Below are positions 45,289 through 53,680 of a DNA stretch of 64,000 nt, in pieces; the first letter of the stretch is position 1, and every line of letters begins with the position of its first letter. Source of the stretch: Clostridium_AM sp900759715 (lineage in GTDB: Bacteria; Bacillota; Clostridia; Clostridiales; Clostridiaceae); NCBI GenBank assembly GCA_900759715.1, contig CAAEXF010000109.1:68860-132859 (forward strand). Reading direction: 5' to 3'. The notes below the pieces were generated by a model. It was not told the DNA's origin, did no database searches, and worked only from the letters and a program-made list of their open reading frames with translations. A program made the position numbers and the translations under genes.

Positions 45289-45819
45289 ATGGGTGTTATC
45301 AGTTATTTTAAGAAGAAAAAAGATGAGCAAAATTTTAGAACTACATATGAAAAATATTATGACACCATTTTCAAAAGAATCTCCTACCTCACTGGGGATA
45401 TGCATGTAGCTGAAGATTTAACACAGGAGGTATTTATGAAGTTATATAATTCACCACCTGATCATAACAACATTGCTGCGTGGTTAAATAAGGTTTCTAC
45501 TAATATTTCATATAACTATATAAGAGATAAAAGAATTCATGAGGGAAAAAACGAAGTGATTTATGAAAAAGAAATGGATAACGTAGTTTCAATTGAAGAA
45601 GCTGCAATTAATAATTGTGAAGTAGACTTAACTAAAAAGGTGCTAAATATGCTTTCACCTAGAGACCGTATGTGTCTGCTTCTCAAATTTTCAGGATACA
45701 AATATAGTGAAATTGCAGAAGTAATCGGAGTGGATAAAAACTCTGTGGGCACGCTTATATCGAGAGCACAAACAAAATTTAAGGATAACTACTTAAAATT
45801 AGAAAAAAGGGGTGAATAA
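45289..45819 (+). CDS. ECF sigma-70 family RNA polymerase sigma factor
   Basis: A 176-residue ECF factor. Region 2 has YEKYYDTIFKRISYLTG, VAEDLTQEVFMKLYNSP and AAWLNKVSTNISYNYIRD. Region 4 has LSPRDRMCLLLKFSGYKY and IGVDKNSVGTLISRAQTKF. It is the first of four genes transcribed together: sigma, zinc-finger anti-sigma, ABC ATPase, ABC permease. This arrangement resembles ECF units that control an exporter, including those used in antibiotic defence. The ribosome binding site GGAGG lies a little far (13 bp) from the ATG. Confidence 0.87.
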   Translation: MGVISYFKKKKDEQNFRTTYEKYYDTIFKRISYLTGDMHVAEDLTQEVFMKLYNSPPDHNNIAAWLNKVSTNISYNYIRDKRIHEGKNEVIYEKEMDNVVSIEEAAINNCEVDLTKKVLNMLSPRDRMCLLLKFSGYKYSEIAEVIGVDKNSVGTLISRAQTKFKDNYLKLEKRGE

Positions 45820-45821
45820 AA

Positions 45822-46919
45822 ATGAAGTGTCCAAGTGGAGGAAGCATTCAATCATATATTGACGGCGAACTTAATGATGTTGAAATGAAAGAGATAGAAA
45901 TGCATCTTTTTGAATGTGAAAAATGCAAGGAAATTTATAAAGAATTAAACTCTGTAAACAGTTTCGCTATGGGAAAGCTTCAGGATTATAAGAAAGAGTT
46001 TGATATAAATAGTATAAAAACAGGAAATATGAATATTGAAGTAAAGAATAAAAAAGGAGCGTTTAAAGATATGAAGAAATATAAAAAAATAGCAACAGCT
46101 GCCTGCGCAGCTCTTGTACTAACTACTTGTGTTACGGTGGAGCCTATAAGAGCATCAGTTATTAATGCAGTTTCAATTTTTAGAGCAAATGATATTAAAA
46201 GTGTAAATATTTCATTAGATGATATTAAAAAGCTTGAAAAAGCACTTGAAGATCATAAGACAGATATTAATATTGATAAAATAGGTAAAGTTAATTTCCA
46301 AGGCGGCGAAGAAAAAACTGTAACTATGGAGGAAGCAAAAAAGACATTACCATTCACAATATCAGTTCCTAAAAATATACCGGAGAAAAATACAGAGAGT
46401 ATTGTTATAAATGCACCTTCAAAAATTGATTTTACTCTAAACGTAGAAAATGTTAATCAACTTCTTAAATCTTTAGGAGGAAAAAAGGTATTTCCTAAAG
46501 ATTTAGATGGAAAAACTTTTTCTCTAAACATGGCTGGAACATTAAATATTAGATATAAAGATGCCGCAAATGACAAATATATAAACGTAACAGAAAGCAA
46601 AGTACCAGAAATTATTGCACCTGCGGAGGCAAATGTTGATGAAATATTCAATGCTCTTTCAGAGCTTTCTGTATTGCCACCAGAGATGCAAAAACAGTTG
46701 AAATCCATGAAGGACTGGAAGAGTACTTTATATGTTCCTAACGTAGGAAATCAGCTTGAAGAATTAAATATTGATGGAATGAAAGCAGTTGGATGCTTTG
46801 AAAATAATAACGGGAACAAATTTTCTTCCATTTTAATTCTTAAGGATAGTGTTTTAGTTAATATTAATGGTAATGTAGATAAAAATGAAATACTTGAAAT
46901 TGCAAAATCTATGAGGTGA
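45822..46919 (+). CDS. zinc-finger anti-sigma factor, single span
   Basis: A 365-residue protein. The cytoplasmic N-terminal zinc-finger anti-sigma domain reads MKCPSGGSIQSYIDGEL with HLFECEKC, matching the HxxxCxxC zinc site (His28, C32, C35). A span follows near 88-105 (ATAACAALVLTTCV), then EPIRASVINAV and a 250-residue outer domain with DUF4367-like end (GCFENNNGNKFSSILILKD, EILEIAKSM). It should bind the preceding sigma factor and release it when the outer domain senses a signal. It begins 2 bp after the sigma stop. Confidence 0.85.
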   Translation: MKCPSGGSIQSYIDGELNDVEMKEIEMHLFECEKCKEIYKELNSVNSFAMGKLQDYKKEFDINSIKTGNMNIEVKNKKGAFKDMKKYKKIATAACAALVLTTCVTVEPIRASVINAVSIFRANDIKSVNISLDDIKKLEKALEDHKTDINIDKIGKVNFQGGEEKTVTMEEAKKTLPFTISVPKNIPEKNTESIVINAPSKIDFTLNVENVNQLLKSLGGKKVFPKDLDGKTFSLNMAGTLNIRYKDAANDKYINVTESKVPEIIAPAEANVDEIFNALSELSVLPPEMQKQLKSMKDWKSTLYVPNVGNQLEELNIDGMKAVGCFENNNGNKFSSILILKDSVLVNINGNVDKNEILEIAKSMR

Positions 46920-46924
46920 TATTA

Positions 46925-47830
46925 TTGGTAATTGAAACAGAAAATCTTTCTAAAATATATGAAAACAGTAAGGGCTGCAGAGATATAAACATCTCTGTAC
47001 CCCAAGGTGAAATTTATGGATTTTTAGGTCCTAATGGTGCTGGGAAAAGTACCTTTATAAAAACTATTGTAGGATTATTGTTTCCTACTTCAGGGACTGC
47101 ACGTATACTAGGCAGACCTATTGGAGATATTGAAGCAAAGAAAAAAATAGGATATTTACCTGAACTTTTTAAATATCAGGAATGGATGACAGGATTAGAC
47201 CTCCTGTCCTTCCACTCCTCATTATATAAGCTTGATAAGAGAGCTGCTTCTATAAAAATAGAAGAAGTCCTTGAAATTGTTAATCTAAAAGGCGCTGAAA
47301 AAAATAAAATAGGTACCTATAGTAAAGGAATGCAGCAGCGAATAGGCATTGCCAGTGCCCTTCTTTGTGACCCAGAGCTTCTCTTTTTAGATGAGCCTAC
47401 TTCTGCCCTAGACCCTATAGGAAGAAAAGAAGTTAGAGATATTATGTTGGAATTAAAAAACATGGGGAAAACTGTATTTTTAAATAGTCATCTTTTAAGT
47501 GAAGTAGAGATGGTTTGCGATAGTGCTGCTATTATTAGTAAAGGAACTATTATAAAACAAGGGAAAATGACTGATCTCTTAGAAGGAGACACTGCTTTAG
47601 ATATTCATGTAGAGGATATAAACAATGAAATTTTAAATAAGCTTGAAAAGATTGATGAAGATGTAATTTTTGATGGAAAAAACATTAAAATGCATGTAAA
47701 GGAAAATCATGAAATACATGACATCGCTTCATTAATTATAGCTGGCGGTGGAAAGCTCTATGGCCTTACCCCCCACAGAAATAGTCTTGAAGAGCTATTT
47801 ATAAAGCTTGTTGAAAGGGGGCAAGAGTAA
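46925..47830 (+). CDS. ABC transporter ATP-binding protein
   Basis: A 301-residue ATPase with Walker A GPNGAGKST, signature YSKGMQQRIGIASAL, Walker B LLFLDEPTSALDP and the switch histidine in NSHLLSEVE. The C-terminal 80 residues are an extra domain, as in ABC-2 exporters. TTG 46925 is taken as start because GAGGTGA lies 5-8 bp upstream; GTG 46916 is an alternative in frame. It overlaps the permease gene by one base. It forms one exporter with the permease and shares an operon with the ECF factor and anti-sigma. Confidence 0.92.
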   Translation: MVIETENLSKIYENSKGCRDINISVPQGEIYGFLGPNGAGKSTFIKTIVGLLFPTSGTARILGRPIGDIEAKKKIGYLPELFKYQEWMTGLDLLSFHSSLYKLDKRAASIKIEEVLEIVNLKGAEKNKIGTYSKGMQQRIGIASALLCDPELLFLDEPTSALDPIGRKEVRDIMLELKNMGKTVFLNSHLLSEVEMVCDSAAIISKGTIIKQGKMTDLLEGDTALDIHVEDINNEILNKLEKIDEDVIFDGKNIKMHVKENHEIHDIASLIIAGGGKLYGLTPHRNSLEELFIKLVERGQE

Positions 47831-48681
47831 TGTTTGCCATTGCACTCTCCACTTTTAAAGAAATCTACAGGAAGAGAATTTTTCATTTTATAGGCATATT
47901 AACTATATTATATCTTATTCTTTTAACCATTATTTTTAAATTTATGGGTAAGAATCTCGCTCAAAATAATGGTATGATAAATATGGTTGTAGATCTTTCT
48001 TCTACTATTTCTATAGTTGGTTTTTATTTTTCCAGCATGCTTTTAGCCTTTCTAACGGTAATGCTGTCCATAGGAATAGTTTCCTCTGAATTAGAAAGTG
48101 GGACAATTTTGACCATTTTAACAAAGCCAATTAAAAGAATAGAATATATACTAGGAAAATACCTAGGCACAGCTATTCTTATTATTTTATACAGTGCTAT
48201 TCTTTACATAGCAGTAATCATTATTTCTACCGTAAGTAAAATATCTATTGTAGAAACTTTTGGAGTAGCAGCACTGGCTAAAGGATTTTTGTTTTTTATT
48301 CTTCAGCCTTTAACCATATTGGCACTAGCTCTTTATGGAAGTACTAAATTCAAGACCTTAAATAATGGAATATTAATAATAGCTATATATATACTTGGAA
48401 CAATTGGTGGGGTAATCGAGCAGGCAGGAGCGCTTACTAATAATGCTTCCCTTTCCACCATTGGAATAATTTCAAGTTTAATTTCTCCCTTTGAAGTAAT
48501 ATATAGAAAAATGATCTCGACTATCTTTACATCCTTAGGCTCCTTTAATTTCCTTATGGGCTTTGGTATGCCAGGAAATTCAACCACACCAAGTGTATGG
48601 ATGATCGTTTATGTATGTGTATATTTAGTGTTTTTTATATTTATGAGTATCAAGGTATTTGATAAGAAGGACATTGGATAG
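47830..48681 (+). CDS. ABC-2 type transporter permease
   Basis: A 283-residue membrane protein with six to seven spans. The cytoplasmic N-terminus MFAIALSTFKEIYRKRIFH and the segment SGTILTILTKPIKRIEYILGKY fit the NatB/ABC-2 permease group. It pairs with the ATPase encoded one base upstream. The operon with an ECF pair suggests that the exporter is produced under a surface stress, but the substrate is unknown. A very strong terminator follows 20 bp after the stop. Confidence 0.85.
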   Translation: MFAIALSTFKEIYRKRIFHFIGILTILYLILLTIIFKFMGKNLAQNNGMINMVVDLSSTISIVGFYFSSMLLAFLTVMLSIGIVSSELESGTILTILTKPIKRIEYILGKYLGTAILIILYSAILYIAVIIISTVSKISIVETFGVAALAKGFLFFILQPLTILALALYGSTKFKTLNNGILIIAIYILGTIGGVIEQAGALTNNASLSTIGIISSLISPFEVIYRKMISTIFTSLGSFNFLMGFGMPGNSTTPSVWMIVYVCVYLVFFIFMSIKVFDKKDIG

Positions 48682-48700
48682 GTTTTAGATAATGCAAAGC

Positions 48701-48751
48701 ACTTAAGAAAAGCATCACCACTTAATGGAAGTGGCGATGCTTTTCTTAAGT
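48701..48751. terminator. bidirectional terminator between the ABC operon and the CWB2 gene
   Basis: ACTTAAGAAAAGCATC and GATGCTTTTCTTAAGT pair, and CCACTT/AAGTGG continue the stem with one mismatch around a short loop: the longest stem among the terminators here. Confidence 0.85.
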
Positions 48752-48816
48752 TAAACCTCTGTAATCTTTTTAACAACCAATATAAATTATTTTTTTTATC
48801 AATTCAAACTCTAAAA

Positions 48817-50262
48817 TTAATTGTTATTTACCGGTGTGTCGTTAGTACCGTCTAGCTTAATTTTATAAGGAACTGATGGTGCTTCATCAAAAATGCGATT
48901 ATAGTATATCCACCCATAAGTCACTTTTGGATAATATCCGTACACATCTGCTATTTTACTAATTCCACTGCCATCTATTTTAATTTTTGATAGAGAATGT
49001 TTATCAGGAGTAAAATAATAAATCCAATCTTCTGATATATCGAATCCATCTGGATATACATCTGCAATATAAGTTTTGTCACCTCCATCTAGGTTCATTT
49101 TATATAGCTGATTAGAGGAAGTTGTAAAATATATGCTATCTTTATATATCTTAAAGTTTACTACTTGAGTTGATTGGTCAGATATTTGGATTCTATCAGA
49201 ACCTTTAAGTTTAGTTTTATATATTCTACACTGACCTTCAGCTGATTGCTCTAATTCATAAATATAATCTCCCGCAGCATCTGAAGAAATTATTGTATTC
49301 ATTGGTAATACAATTTGAACTAATATATCATCAACTACTCCAGTTCCCCCTAATATGTTAGCGGTTTTAAATGATGTTAGTCTTGATGATAAGAAGTTTC
49401 CGGTGGATACTCCAGAATATTGGCTTACCAATATAACTGCTGATGAATTCTTTGCAGCTAGAGCTGAGCCCGCTAAAGCATCCGGGAAATTTTCACCGTT
49501 AGATAAATAAATATTGTTAAAATGGAGCTCATTTTCAAATTTCTTTAATACTGCAATATTTGTATCATATCTACTATCCCCATATAATCTTTCAGCATTA
49601 GGCAGCGTATTAAAAATGTTATCACTTACTACATCATTCCCACCAATTACATATGTTTTATTTATCTTTTTATCTTTTATATACTTAGCAACACTACTAG
49701 GTAAATTTTCTCCTGATGTGAGTATTATAGGCATACCTTTTTGTGCTGCAATTGGTGCCATTGACATTGCATCCGGAAAGTTTTCTCCTGAAGCTATCGC
49801 TAGTTCACCATTAAAACCAAGCTGTTCAGCAACTTTAACTGCAGTTTCATATCTATCTTGTCCATAAAGACGTGTAGCTTCAATATTTACTTGTGAAAGT
49901 CTTTTTTCTACACTACTAGGTACAACTGCTGTTCCACCTATGATAAATACCTTTTTTACATTTAATCTTTTTAGTTCACTCTCTACCTTACTATCAATAC
50001 CATTTCCTGAGTTTAGCAATATAGGTGCATTATATTTTTTGGCAAGTGGAGCAGCACTTAAGGCATCTGGAAAATTTTCTCCATTAGCTATAATAGCGTA
50101 TTCTGAGCCATCAGACCAACCACTTTTAGAAATTTCAATGGCAGTATCATATCTGTCACTCCCCCAAATACGGTGAATCTCAGCTGCAGCCATTACCTTA
50201 GTTGCAGTAAAAAATGTTATACCTACAGCACATAGCATAAGTATTAATTTATTTTTTATCAT
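48817..50262 (-). CDS. cell wall-binding repeat 2 (CWB2) protein with DUF5050 domain
   Basis: A 481-residue secreted protein. The signal peptide (about 1-27) has a charged start and hydrophobic core LILMLCAVGITFF. Three CWB2 repeats follow (RYDTAIEISK, RYETAVKVAEQ, RYDTNIAVLKK with NGENFPDAL/SGENFPDAM motifs), which bind anionic polymers of the clostridial cell wall, as in C. difficile surface proteins. The C-terminal part (about 325-481) is a DUF5050 beta-propeller-like domain (YIYELEQSAEGQCRIYK, YYFTPDKHSLSKIKIDG). It should be noncovalently attached to the cell surface. It lies downstream of sigV-rsiV on the same strand. Confidence 0.88.
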   Translation of the reverse strand: MIKNKLILMLCAVGITFFTATKVMAAAEIHRIWGSDRYDTAIEISKSGWSDGSEYAIIANGENFPDALSAAPLAKKYNAPILLNSGNGIDSKVESELKRLNVKKVFIIGGTAVVPSSVEKRLSQVNIEATRLYGQDRYETAVKVAEQLGFNGELAIASGENFPDAMSMAPIAAQKGMPIILTSGENLPSSVAKYIKDKKINKTYVIGGNDVVSDNIFNTLPNAERLYGDSRYDTNIAVLKKFENELHFNNIYLSNGENFPDALAGSALAAKNSSAVILVSQYSGVSTGNFLSSRLTSFKTANILGGTGVVDDILVQIVLPMNTIISSDAAGDYIYELEQSAEGQCRIYKTKLKGSDRIQISDQSTQVVNFKIYKDSIYFTTSSNQLYKMNLDGGDKTYIADVYPDGFDISEDWIYYFTPDKHSLSKIKIDGSGISKIADVYGYYPKVTYGWIYYNRIFDEAPSVPYKIKLDGTNDTPVNNN

Positions 50263-50475
50263 CTTAATACCTCCATTTATTTATATAAATATCCCTTTGT
50301 AATATTGTTACTTTTATTTTGTACTCGCTTCAGTACTCTCCTTTTCTAAACAGTAATATTTTATCATTAAATTACCTATAATTCCATACATCTATAATTT
50401 TAACAACTAATCTAAAATTCCTCTTAGTTTTGTATTTTTAATTAATGAAATTTGAATTAAATCCTTATGTAAAAA

Positions 50476-50508
50476 AGCGGCTGTATCCTTTTTCTGAATA
50501 CAACCGCT
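50476..50508 (-). terminator. terminator of sigV-rsiV
   Basis: AGCGG...CCGCT with a GTAT/ATAC inner stem lies 10 bp after the rsiV stop; the minus strand continues CTTTTTTACA. Confidence 0.75.
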
Positions 50509-50518
50509 AATTTATTAT

Positions 50519-51421
50519 TTATTTAATATATTCATTACCGACCAAAATATCAGATATTACCTCCGTTGGAATTACAAATTCTACAACGCCCATATATCCA
50601 GGAGCCACCTCATATTTATTAAAGGAAATTACCAATTTACCTTCTGCATTGATATAGAAACTTTGATTTTCTGATATTTTATCAAAAATCTCCATATTTT
50701 TCCCACCACCGCCATTAGCAACCCAATAAACTTTATTGGAATCTGACTGCACCTGTTCTTTCATTTGCTTTTTTATGTTCTCGCTTATGACTTCTACATA
50801 GCGGTTGTCTTTAAATAAGCTTGGCAGGGTTATTAAAACTTCTTTTTTCTTATCAATGGTATCGTACTTAAATGTTGTTGATGAAGAACCTACAGTATTT
50901 ACAACATAACGTCCCACAGATAATAGCTTATCTGTATCCGTTTTTACAACATATCCGCTATTTACCCCTAAATGACCATCACCTTTTTTCTTCAAATCTT
51001 CCATGTCAGCCATAAAATCTTCATATAGCTTTTTATTTTCAGTAAGGTATTTTTCATTTAAGCTATTTTCTAACTCCTTATTTTTCAAGCCTTGTATAGC
51101 AGGTGTTTTTATATCGACTTTGTGTTTATCTTCATTTACAGCATATTCTTTAAAGGTCAACACTTTAACAATACTGCCTACTATAGGTGTTTTTGATAGC
51201 GTTGCTGCAAATGCTGGACTACTATTAACCCCTACTGTAAGCATGCCTACAAATACAGCTACCGAAGCGGCTACAGTACCTAGTCTTTTAAATATATCTT
51301 TTCTTTTCGTACTGTGCACACCGTTATCTTTTAACGTCTTTCTTACTAAAAAGTCCAGCTCTTTTGGAATAGGTGTTTCTTCATAATTCTTTTTAAGTTG
51401 ATGTAAACTTTTATTTTCCAT
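50519..51421 (-). CDS. rsiV: anti-sigma factor RsiV
   Basis: A 300-residue single-span protein. The cytoplasmic N-terminus (SLHQLKKNYEETPIPKELD) is of RsiV type. The span is near 50-70 (LGTVAASVAVFVGMLTVGV), followed by SSPAFAATLSKTPIVGSIV. The outer domain is DUF3298-like, with YEVAPGYMGVVEFVIPTE near the end. In B. subtilis RsiV, lysozyme binding to this domain triggers signal peptidase cleavage and release of SigV. The ATG at 51419-51421 is chosen because AGGAGG lies upstream. It is therefore a probable lysozyme receptor; direct lysozyme binding has not been tested here. Confidence 0.88.
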   Translation of the reverse strand: MENKSLHQLKKNYEETPIPKELDFLVRKTLKDNGVHSTKRKDIFKRLGTVAASVAVFVGMLTVGVNSSPAFAATLSKTPIVGSIVKVLTFKEYAVNEDKHKVDIKTPAIQGLKNKELENSLNEKYLTENKKLYEDFMADMEDLKKKGDGHLGVNSGYVVKTDTDKLLSVGRYVVNTVGSSSTTFKYDTIDKKKEVLITLPSLFKDNRYVEVISENIKKQMKEQVQSDSNKVYWVANGGGGKNMEIFDKISENQSFYINAEGKLVISFNKYEVAPGYMGVVEFVIPTEVISDILVGNEYIK

Positions 51422-51422
51422 G

Positions 51423-51920
51423 TTAAACCTCCTCATAATTATTCATTTTTATACGCAGCATTTCAAGAGACTTATATAAACGAGTTTTTACTGTATTGAT
51501 ATTTTCATTAAGAATTTCTGCAATCTCCTCTATCTTTAGGTCTTCAAAATATCTTAATATTATTAAAGTACGAAAGTTATCAGGCAGATTATTCAATGCT
51601 CTTTGCAGGTCAAAGTTTTCATACTCATCAACTGTTCCAGAGTCTAAGCTCATCAAAATCCCTTCTTCTACAATATCTATCTTTCCTTTTCTTCTCAGAA
51701 AATCTAGAGAAGTATTTACTAAGATCCTATAAAACCAAGTTTTTATGTAGTTTGGATCTTTTAGTGAGTCCATAGAGGAAATTGCTTTACATATAGATTC
51801 TTGGACAATATCCAAAGCATCATCAACGTTTTTCACATAACTATATGCTAACCTATAGTGGTTTTCTTTATATTTAATAACATAATCTGCTATTTGTTCT
51901 TTCAAACAACTTTTGCCCAT
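51423..51920 (-). CDS. sigV: ECF sigma factor SigV
   Basis: A 165-residue ECF factor. Region 2 has YKENHYRLAYSYVKNVDDA, VQESICKAISSMDSLKDP and YIKTWFYRILVNTSLDFLRR. Region 4 has LPDNFRTLIILRYFEDLKI and LNENINTVKTRLYKSLEML. It starts at ATG 51918 with AGGAGG upstream. It precedes rsiV with one base between the stop and the next ATG. By homology with B. subtilis and C. difficile it answers lysozyme and turns on peptidoglycan modification genes; none of those genes (oatA, dlt) is in the window. Confidence 0.88.
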   Translation of the reverse strand: MGKSCLKEQIADYVIKYKENHYRLAYSYVKNVDDALDIVQESICKAISSMDSLKDPNYIKTWFYRILVNTSLDFLRRKGKIDIVEEGILMSLDSGTVDEYENFDLQRALNNLPDNFRTLIILRYFEDLKIEEIAEILNENINTVKTRLYKSLEMLRIKMNNYEEV

Positions 51921-51959
51921 TGGTACCAATGCCTCCTTTTTTTGTCTTAGATACGTATC

Positions 51960-51988
51960 TTAACGGCTTTATACTTTATAGACGTTCA
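51960..51988 (-). promoter_or_regulatory. ECF-type promoter of sigV-rsiV
   Basis: On the minus strand TGAACG (51983-51988) and CGTTAA (51960-51965) are separated by 17 bp, close to the TGAAAC-N16/17-CGTC consensus. It lies about 40 bp upstream of the sigV start, which suggests autoregulation. Confidence 0.5.
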
Positions 51989-52105
51989 TACAGCATAAAA
52001 AGTTTTTAATTCTTTCAAAATTAAATATGATCAGTCCAATCCTTAATATTCCCTAATTAGCATTATAGCAGACAATCAAAACAAGCTTTTTGGGGTTAAT
52101 ACACA

Positions 52106-52142
52106 AAAAGTTCAGAGCTCCATAATATCACTCTGAACTTTT
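52106..52142 (-). terminator. terminator overlapping the 3' end of the BrkB-like gene
   Basis: AAAAGTTCAGAG and CTCTGAACTTTT form a perfect 12-bp stem. The stop codon of the gene lies inside the hairpin, and the minus strand continues TTTTTGTG. Confidence 0.75.
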
Positions 52143-52976
52143 AAAAGTCTTTGAATATGCTATTTTTGTACTACTATTTTCATGGTATAGCGAAGCATTT
52201 ACTTCTCCGCCTATTATAACAATAACAGCTACGAGAAAAAGCCAGGTGAGCAGGATAATTATAGCACCTATACTGCCATAAATAACTGAATAATTAGCAA
52301 AGTTATTTACATAATATGCAAAGGCAGCAGATACAAGTATAAGGTTAAGAGTTGCTAGTAGAGAGCCTGGCAAAACCTCCAGCCATGTAAGCCTTTTACA
52401 TGGGGCATAACGGTAGAGAGCAGTAAAAATAAATATAGCAGTGGATATAACTATAAAATATCTGATAACTGCCCACAAAGTAATCAACTCATGGGAAAAG
52501 CCTAATTTATAAGCAGCATAGTTCCATATAATACGTCCTAATATTAATAAAAACATCATAATAAGTATTATAAAAGCCATTCCAAGAGTACAAAGAATTG
52601 AAATAATCCTAACTTTAATAAAATTTCTTGACTCAGGAACTCCATAAGCTTTATTGAGGCCTTTTATAACTGCACTAAATCCAGCAGAAGCAGACCATAT
52701 AGTAAGTATTAAACTAAAAGACATAAGTTGATTGTGCTTGGTAGTAATCACCTCAGAAATGGCATTACTTATAAGGTTGAAGGCACTTGCTGGCATAAGC
52801 CTGCTTAGAGCCACTAGAATTTCATTATTGCTCAAGGAAGTATGCCCTATAAGAGTCATAAGAAAAATTATAAAAGGAAAGAAAGATAAAACTAAATTAT
52901 ATGCAAGCTGATACCCCAAAGCAGGAACATCATCATTATTGAATCTATAAATTAAATCTAATAATAGTCTCCTCAT
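52128..52976 (-). CDS. YihY/virulence factor BrkB family membrane protein
   Basis: A 282-residue membrane protein with six spans. The family marks are visible: DDVPALGYQLAYNLVLSFFPFIIFL near the N-terminus, SAGFSAVIKGLNKAYGVPESRNFI, and the final YGSIGAIIILLTWLFLVAVIVIIGGEVNASL. The family was once named after ribonuclease BN, but members act in the membrane and have no settled biochemical role. It lies between sigV and a NarL-type two-component system. No direct function can be given. Confidence 0.9.
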   Translation of the reverse strand: MRRLLLDLIYRFNNDDVPALGYQLAYNLVLSFFPFIIFLMTLIGHTSLSNNEILVALSRLMPASAFNLISNAISEVITTKHNQLMSFSLILTIWSASAGFSAVIKGLNKAYGVPESRNFIKVRIISILCTLGMAFIILIMMFLLILGRIIWNYAAYKLGFSHELITLWAVIRYFIVISTAIFIFTALYRYAPCKRLTWLEVLPGSLLATLNLILVSAAFAYYVNNFANYSVIYGSIGAIIILLTWLFLVAVIVIIGGEVNASLYHENSSTKIAYSKTFKSSE

Positions 52977-53027
52977 ATTACAACAGTCCCCTACAATATT
53001 CTTTCTATTATATTGTGCATATTCCTA

Positions 53028-53678
53028 TTATATGCCAGCTTGGCTAACAAATACTGCAAGCTCAGTTCTACTATTTAGCTCTAGTTTCTCAAGTATTCTT
53101 GTAACATAATTCTTTACTGTTCCCTCTGTTAAAAAGAGAATCTTGCAAATATCTTTGTTACTCTTACCCTGGGCAACTAGTTTTGCAACATCCATCTCTC
53201 TTGGTGTAAGTATATCTAATTTATACTTTAGCTTATCAAAACTTTGCTTTTCGTCAGTAATTGAATTAAAAGCTTTAACTACCTTTACTGTTACCTCAGG
53301 GTCAAGTAGCATAGCTCCATTGTAAACTGATTTTATTGCTTTGATTATATACTCTGACCCAGCATCCTTTAAGAGGTAGCCCTCTGCTCCATTCTTAATT
53401 GCTTTAAATATATACTCATCTTCATTAAAGGTTGTAAGGATTATCACTTTTACATTTTTATATTTTTCTTTAATAATTTTAGTGGCTTCCACACCATTCA
53501 TTATCGGCATTCTAACATCCATAAGAATTACATCTGGTTGTAACTTTTCTAGAAGCATAATTAGTTGTTTTCCGTTTTCTGCTTCTCCAAGTATGTTTAT
53601 TTCTTCATACAAGCTTAAAATCATCTTTATTCCTTCTCTTACTAGTTCCTGGTCATCAGCTACTATAACATTTATCAT
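53028..53678 (-). CDS. NarL/LuxR family response regulator
   Basis: A 216-residue regulator with receiver domain (VIVADDQELVREGI, phosphoacceptor D54 in DVILMDVRMP, lysine in YLLKDAG) and a C-terminal LuxR-type helix-turn-helix (LTPREMDVAKLVAQGKSN, EGTVKNYVTRILEKLEL). The ATG at 53676-53678 is chosen because GGAGGAATT lies upstream. The kinase gene ends 2 bp before the upstream-most possible start, so the two are coupled. The pair resembles LiaSR/DesKR-type systems for envelope or lipid sensing. Its targets are not visible. Confidence 0.9.
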   Translation of the reverse strand: MINVIVADDQELVREGIKMILSLYEEINILGEAENGKQLIMLLEKLQPDVILMDVRMPIMNGVEATKIIKEKYKNVKVIILTTFNEDEYIFKAIKNGAEGYLLKDAGSEYIIKAIKSVYNGAMLLDPEVTVKVVKAFNSITDEKQSFDKLKYKLDILTPREMDVAKLVAQGKSNKDICKILFLTEGTVKNYVTRILEKLELNSRTELAVFVSQAGI

Positions 53679-53680
53679 AT

